From assembly GCA_045639085.1 (NCBI GenBank), contig JAZUCM010000098.1:1-16208 (forward strand): DNA of 16,208 bases, read 5' to 3'. The notes beneath the pieces were generated by a model. That model searched no databases. It had not been told where the DNA came from and worked only from the letters and a program-made list of their open reading frames with translations. The position numbers and the translations under genes were made by a program. This document shows positions 13,460 to 16,208 of this stretch, in pieces (positions within the stretch are counted from its first letter, which is position 1; each line of letters starts with the position of its first letter). The stretch is from Gastranaerophilus sp045639085 (GTDB taxonomy: Bacteria > Cyanobacteriota > Vampirovibrionia > Gastranaerophilales > Gastranaerophilaceae).

Positions 13460-15703
13460 CTACATACTTACTCTGTCCGCAATTTCGTCCATTTTATGTT
13501 TTGCAAGACGGGTATCACCTTTTACTCTTGAGTATGAAAGATATCCGTTCATACGTTCGATTTTTGTAAGGTTTTTACTTCCACATTTAGGACAAACATC
13601 CATGTTTAATTCTTGGTGGCCGCAGTCATCACAATATGCGAGTGACAAGTTTACGCCCTCATAGAAACCCATATCCATCGCTCTTAACACAAGGGTTTTG
13701 ACCGCTTCTGTGTTGTAGCCGATAGGGTATTTTACATATTGGATTTTTCCGCCGTTCAATAAATCCCAGAAACGTTTTTCACAATCTTGTTTTTGGATAG
13801 GTCCGATATTTTCGCTAACGTGGCAGTGGAAACTGTTTGAAACGTAAGGTTTATCGGAAACGTTTGCTACCACGCCGAATTTTTTGCGGAACTGTTCTAC
13901 TTGCAAACCGCAAAGGTTTTCAGCAGGAGTTCCGTATAATGCGTATAAGTAGCCATCTTCTTCCTTGAATTGTTTAACTTTTTCGTTAATATATTCCATA
14001 ACTTCGATTGCAAACTGGCCGTCTTCAACAAGAGATTTACCGTTGTGGAGTTGTTGAAGTTCATTCAACGCCGTAATGCCGAAAGACGCGGTTGCATACT
14101 TCATTAACGGTTTAATTTTGTCGTGAATGCCCAAGTTGCCGCCATAAAAACCACCTTCGCAGTACGCAAGAGGGTTTACTGACGCTTTCATTTCTCCAAG
14201 GTATTCGTAAGTTCTGATATGAAGTTTTCTAATTAATTGCATGTAGTAATCGAGAACATCATAAAACTCTTTGCTTTCCTTTTTCGCTTTTGCATAAATC
14301 ATTGGCAAGTGCAAGCTAATTGCGCCGATGTTGAAACGACCAACAAAGATTGGTTTGTCATTTTCATCAGCCGGCTCCATGCCACCGCGTTCAAACCAAG
14401 GGGATAAGAACGCTCTACAGCCCATCGGAGAAACTACTCTGCCATATTTTTTGTACATTTCGGCAACATATCCTTCGCCGGATAGTGATAACCAGTCAGG
14501 ATACATTGTCTTTTTAGAACACTCAACACCCAGTTCAAAAAGATCGTGTGAAACTTTTCCTTCGCCGTGAATATTTTTGTCAAATAAGAACACGATTTTA
14601 GGGAAAAGAACAGGTTTTTTGTTTGATTTTTTACCTTGGCCGCCCATTCTGATTTTTAACATCGCACGAGTTGCCATTTTTTCGTATTCATCTGTGCCTA
14701 AACCGGTGGTTACTGTGATGAACGGATAATCTCCGCGGCTGGATGCTACTGTGTTAAACTTGTATTCCCAACCTTGGAAACCTTGTTCAAAATCTTTTTG
14801 AACGTCTTTTAAAGCTTCTTCTCTTGATTTTTCAAAGGATAGACCAAGACAAATATATTTGTTATATCTTGCGTTGTAAGTTTTTTCAGCGTAAGGAGCC
14901 AGGATTTTGTCGACTTCCGGCACTGTAAAACCGCCATATTGTTGGCTCGCTGCGGCCATAACAATGTCGCCGATGACATCAAACGCAACGTCAAGGGTTT
15001 TAGGTTCGTTGTACCAGAGGTTACCCATTTCGAAGCCGCCTTCAAGAACTTTTGCCACATCGAACAAACAGCAATTCATTGTATCACGACGTGCGGACAT
15101 GTCGTGGATATAGATATAACCGTCTCTGATAGCTTGTAATTCATCGACTGTTAAGAAGAATTTTTTGTATAATTCTTTGTTAAGTTCATTGAAAATCAAA
15201 GAACGTTTTGTTGAAACGAGTGTAGAATCGGCGTTTGAGTTTTCTTTGTCACCGATATACATAATTCTTTGAGATTCTTGATAAACTTTGTCGAGCATGC
15301 TAACAAAATCCTGTTTGTAGTTTCTATAATTTCTATAGCTTTGGGCAACAGTCGGATACAGGTGTTCTAATGCACCTTCGACAAGATTGTGCATTTCGAA
15401 TATTTCGACGGTATCGCCTTCTCTTTGGTTAACTCTTTGTGTTACGAAATCACAAATTTCTTTGAGATTTTCTTCTGATAATGATACCAACATTCTTGCG
15501 GCAGATTTATTGACCGCATTGATAATTTTTTGTACATTGTATTCTTCTTTTGTACCGTCTTTTTTGACCACATATACCGTATTTCTCGGTTTTGTTTGAA
15601 GAAATGCAGTCCTTCTTTCATCTGCTACTTTCAAGATATCAGCAGATTTTGATGTGTTAAATTCAACTATGTTATTTCCGTTTGTAGAGTATGCGTTTTG
15701 CAT
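13460..15703 (-). CDS. nrdD: Anaerobic (class III) ribonucleoside-triphosphate reductase
   Basis: NrdD reduces ribonucleoside triphosphates to deoxy forms with a glycyl radical and works only without oxygen. The 747 residues include an N-terminal ATP-cone (about 42-135: YVVKKDGTKEEYNVQKI) for allosteric control and the catalytic barrel with active-site cysteines at 211/212 (MNCCLFD) and 429 (GCRAFLSPW). A C-terminal zinc site has Cys691, Cys694, Cys704 and Cys707. The radical glycine is Gly720 in RMNGYL. All key residues are present. GGGGGC lies at ribosome-site distance before the ATG. A strong promoter is seen at 15783-15811. The activase nrdG follows. Confidence 0.98.
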   Translation of the reverse strand: MQNAYSTNGNNIVEFNTSKSADILKVADERRTAFLQTKPRNTVYVVKKDGTKEEYNVQKIINAVNKSAARMLVSLSEENLKEICDFVTQRVNQREGDTVEIFEMHNLVEGALEHLYPTVAQSYRNYRNYKQDFVSMLDKVYQESQRIMYIGDKENSNADSTLVSTKRSLIFNELNKELYKKFFLTVDELQAIRDGYIYIHDMSARRDTMNCCLFDVAKVLEGGFEMGNLWYNEPKTLDVAFDVIGDIVMAAASQQYGGFTVPEVDKILAPYAEKTYNARYNKYICLGLSFEKSREEALKDVQKDFEQGFQGWEYKFNTVASSRGDYPFITVTTGLGTDEYEKMATRAMLKIRMGGQGKKSNKKPVLFPKIVFLFDKNIHGEGKVSHDLFELGVECSKKTMYPDWLSLSGEGYVAEMYKKYGRVVSPMGCRAFLSPWFERGGMEPADENDKPIFVGRFNIGAISLHLPMIYAKAKKESKEFYDVLDYYMQLIRKLHIRTYEYLGEMKASVNPLAYCEGGFYGGNLGIHDKIKPLMKYATASFGITALNELQQLHNGKSLVEDGQFAIEVMEYINEKVKQFKEEDGYLYALYGTPAENLCGLQVEQFRKKFGVVANVSDKPYVSNSFHCHVSENIGPIQKQDCEKRFWDLLNGGKIQYVKYPIGYNTEAVKTLVLRAMDMGFYEGVNLSLAYCDDCGHQELNMDVCPKCGSKNLTKIERMNGYLSYSRVKGDTRLAKHKMDEIADRVSM

Positions 15704-15738
15704 AATGCCCCCAGTCCCAATTTCTTTATTTTTGTAAT

Positions 15739-15756
15739 GGTCATATGAATATAACC
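15739..15756. promoter_or_regulatory. Imperfect 18-bp palindrome in the nrdD leader
   Basis: GGTCATATGAATATAACC has 8-bp half-sites that match at seven of eight positions around a two-base centre. It lies about 20 bases downstream of the predicted nrdD transcription start, a plausible operator position. It does not clearly match the NrdR box consensus. The evidence is suggestive only. Confidence 0.3.
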
Positions 15757-15782
15757 AAATCTCCCACTAACTGTCTTTATCT

Positions 15783-15811
15783 ATTTTAAGATAAATAACA
15801 TATTCTGTAAA
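15783..15811 (-). promoter_or_regulatory. Promoter of nrdD
   Basis: On the minus strand, TTTACA (-35, 15806-15811) and TAAAAT (-10, 15783-15788) are 17 bp apart, each matching five of six consensus bases. The predicted transcription start is near 15776, giving a leader of about 73 nt. Confidence 0.7.
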
Positions 15812-15873
15812 GCCCTTTTACCAAATCTTAATAATCACCTCTTTGCATTGTGGCAGTTGCGAAACCCGATTAT

Positions 15874-15894
15874 TTGTAAATATTACAATTGTAA
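15874..15894. promoter_or_regulatory. Overlapping palindromes, possible operator upstream of nrdD
   Basis: TTGTAA-ATA-TTACAA is a perfect inverted repeat, and it is followed without a gap by another TTGTAA, so the same TTACAA half-site belongs to two palindromes. It is 63 bp upstream of the nrdD -35 box. The pattern fits a dimeric regulator site, but the sequence is AT-rich and the regulator is unknown. The rest of 15704-16081 holds no gene that I can support. Confidence 0.35.
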
Positions 15895-15900
15895 ATTTTT

Positions 15901-15934
15901 CATGCTCATGTTTTTTTATTAGGCATGGAGCATG
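15901..15934. other. Hairpin CATGCTC/GAGCATG in the nrdD-IS intergenic region
   Basis: CATGCTCATG (15901-15910) can pair with CATGGAGCATG (15924-15934) with one bulged base around a T-rich loop. Neither strand shows a convincing T-run after the stem, so it is not a clear terminator. Confidence 0.35.
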
Positions 15935-15946
15935 GCTTTTCGGGAT

Positions 15947-16056
15947 GAGTTAATAAGTTAATCAGTTAATGAATTAATAAGGGTTATAGGTAATAAATAA
16001 TGAATAAGTTGTAGCATTTTTATTATTGTTTATATACGTTAATCCTCATTAACTAG
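15947..16056. repeat. 8-bp-period tandem array with a short opposing arm, upstream of the IS
   Basis: The left arm has GAGTTAAT, AAGTTAAT, CAGTTAAT and GAATTAAT in exact tandem (15947-15978), followed by a degenerate AAGGGTTA. A shorter opposing arm (CGTTAATC, CTCATTAA, CTAG at about 16037-16055) carries the reverse complement ATTAAC. The spacer is about 58 nt. This array is the one of the set that does not abut a stop codon visible in the window. Confidence 0.7.
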
Positions 16057-16081
16057 TGCGGCTTTGGCGCACGAATTGAAG

Positions 16082-16208
16082 TGTACCCGAAAACCTGGAC
16101 AAGCGGCTAGGAAGTAGTAAAATAAAGAAAGAGGTACACCAATGAAATTTAGTAAAGAAGAAAAAGACCGTTTACGTTCTAATCCAAACGTAAAAGAAGT
16201 TTACCAAT
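16082..16208 (+). mobile_element. Left end of an IS3-like insertion sequence (truncated by the window)
   Basis: TGTACCCGAAAACCTGGAC at 16082 has the TG start and style of IS3-family terminal inverted repeats. It lies 60 bp before a reading frame that resembles an IS3 OrfA. The right end and any target duplication are outside the window. Confidence 0.6.
16142..16208 (+). CDS. IS3-family transposase OrfA-like protein, partial (N-terminus only)
   Basis: Only 22 codons are visible, giving MKFSKEEKDRLRSNPNVKEV. This pattern (basic/acidic start, then LR-x-NP-x-VK-x-V) is what I recall from the N-termini of helix-turn-helix OrfA proteins of IS3-like elements. AAAGAGGT lies about seven bases upstream of the ATG as ribosome site. 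The gene continues past the end of the window, so whether it is intact is unknown. Confidence 0.6.
   Translation, partial: MKFSKEEKDRLRSNPNVKEVYQ

Noticed and set aside
13287..13664. A 125-codon open frame on the plus strand across the nrdD end and the nrdD-nrdG gap.
   Set aside because: More than half of it is antisense to nrdD and the rest is repeat DNA. It has no start signals, and its composition looks like a shadow frame.
15704..15776. A riboswitch in the nrdD leader.
   Set aside because: The leader is only about 73 nt and shows no cobalamin-type or other conserved core; only a short imperfect palindrome is visible.

Overview
The window reads as a chromosomal segment of an AT-rich, strictly anaerobic bacterium, most likely a non-photosynthetic member of the Cyanobacteriota (class Vampirovibrionia/Melainabacteria, probably the gut order Gastranaerophilales). 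The evidence is the ATP synthase gene order a - c - b' - b - delta - alpha - gamma, with two b-type genes and with beta and epsilon absent from the end of the cluster. This is the cyanobacterial arrangement. Prepilins that are cut after Ala before a FTMAE motif, and an oxygen-sensitive class III ribonucleotide reductase, fit the same group. The assignment is inferred from gene content, not from a database search.

Layout. (1) 1-2276, plus strand: a good promoter and two tandem prepilin-like genes. Each has a type IV pilin N-terminus and a C-terminal domain of the Lcl/FISUMP (DUF1566-like) kind. The first carries a GC-rich palindromic repeat inserted in frame in its leader. (2) 2277-2412: a convergent intergenic region holding a repeat-like insert bounded by 22-bp direct repeats, one of which is the 3' end of atpG. 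(3) 2413-7498, minus strand: the atp operon. (4) 7562-11655, plus strand: biotin ligase, then the gamma, alpha (biotinylated) and beta subunits of a Na+-translocating decarboxylase, ending in a strong terminator. (5) 11710-12627, minus strand: an LprI-like exported protein and two small membrane proteins. (6) 12666-15703, minus strand: nrdG and nrdD, the anaerobic ribonucleotide reductase system. (7) 15704-16208: the nrdD promoter region, an octamer repeat, and the left end of an IS3-like insertion sequence that runs off the window.

How it fits together: the decarboxylase would export Na+ at the expense of oxaloacetate or a related acid, with the linked ligase supplying its biotin. The ATP synthase divergently transcribed from it lacks the Na+ ligands in subunit c and looks H+-coupled, so the two ion circuits are probably joined by an antiporter elsewhere. 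The most unusual non-coding signal is a family of degenerate tandem repeats with an exact 8-bp period. These often occur as two inverted arms about 50 nt apart and tend to start right after stop codons; two sit inside the atp operon on either side of atpE.
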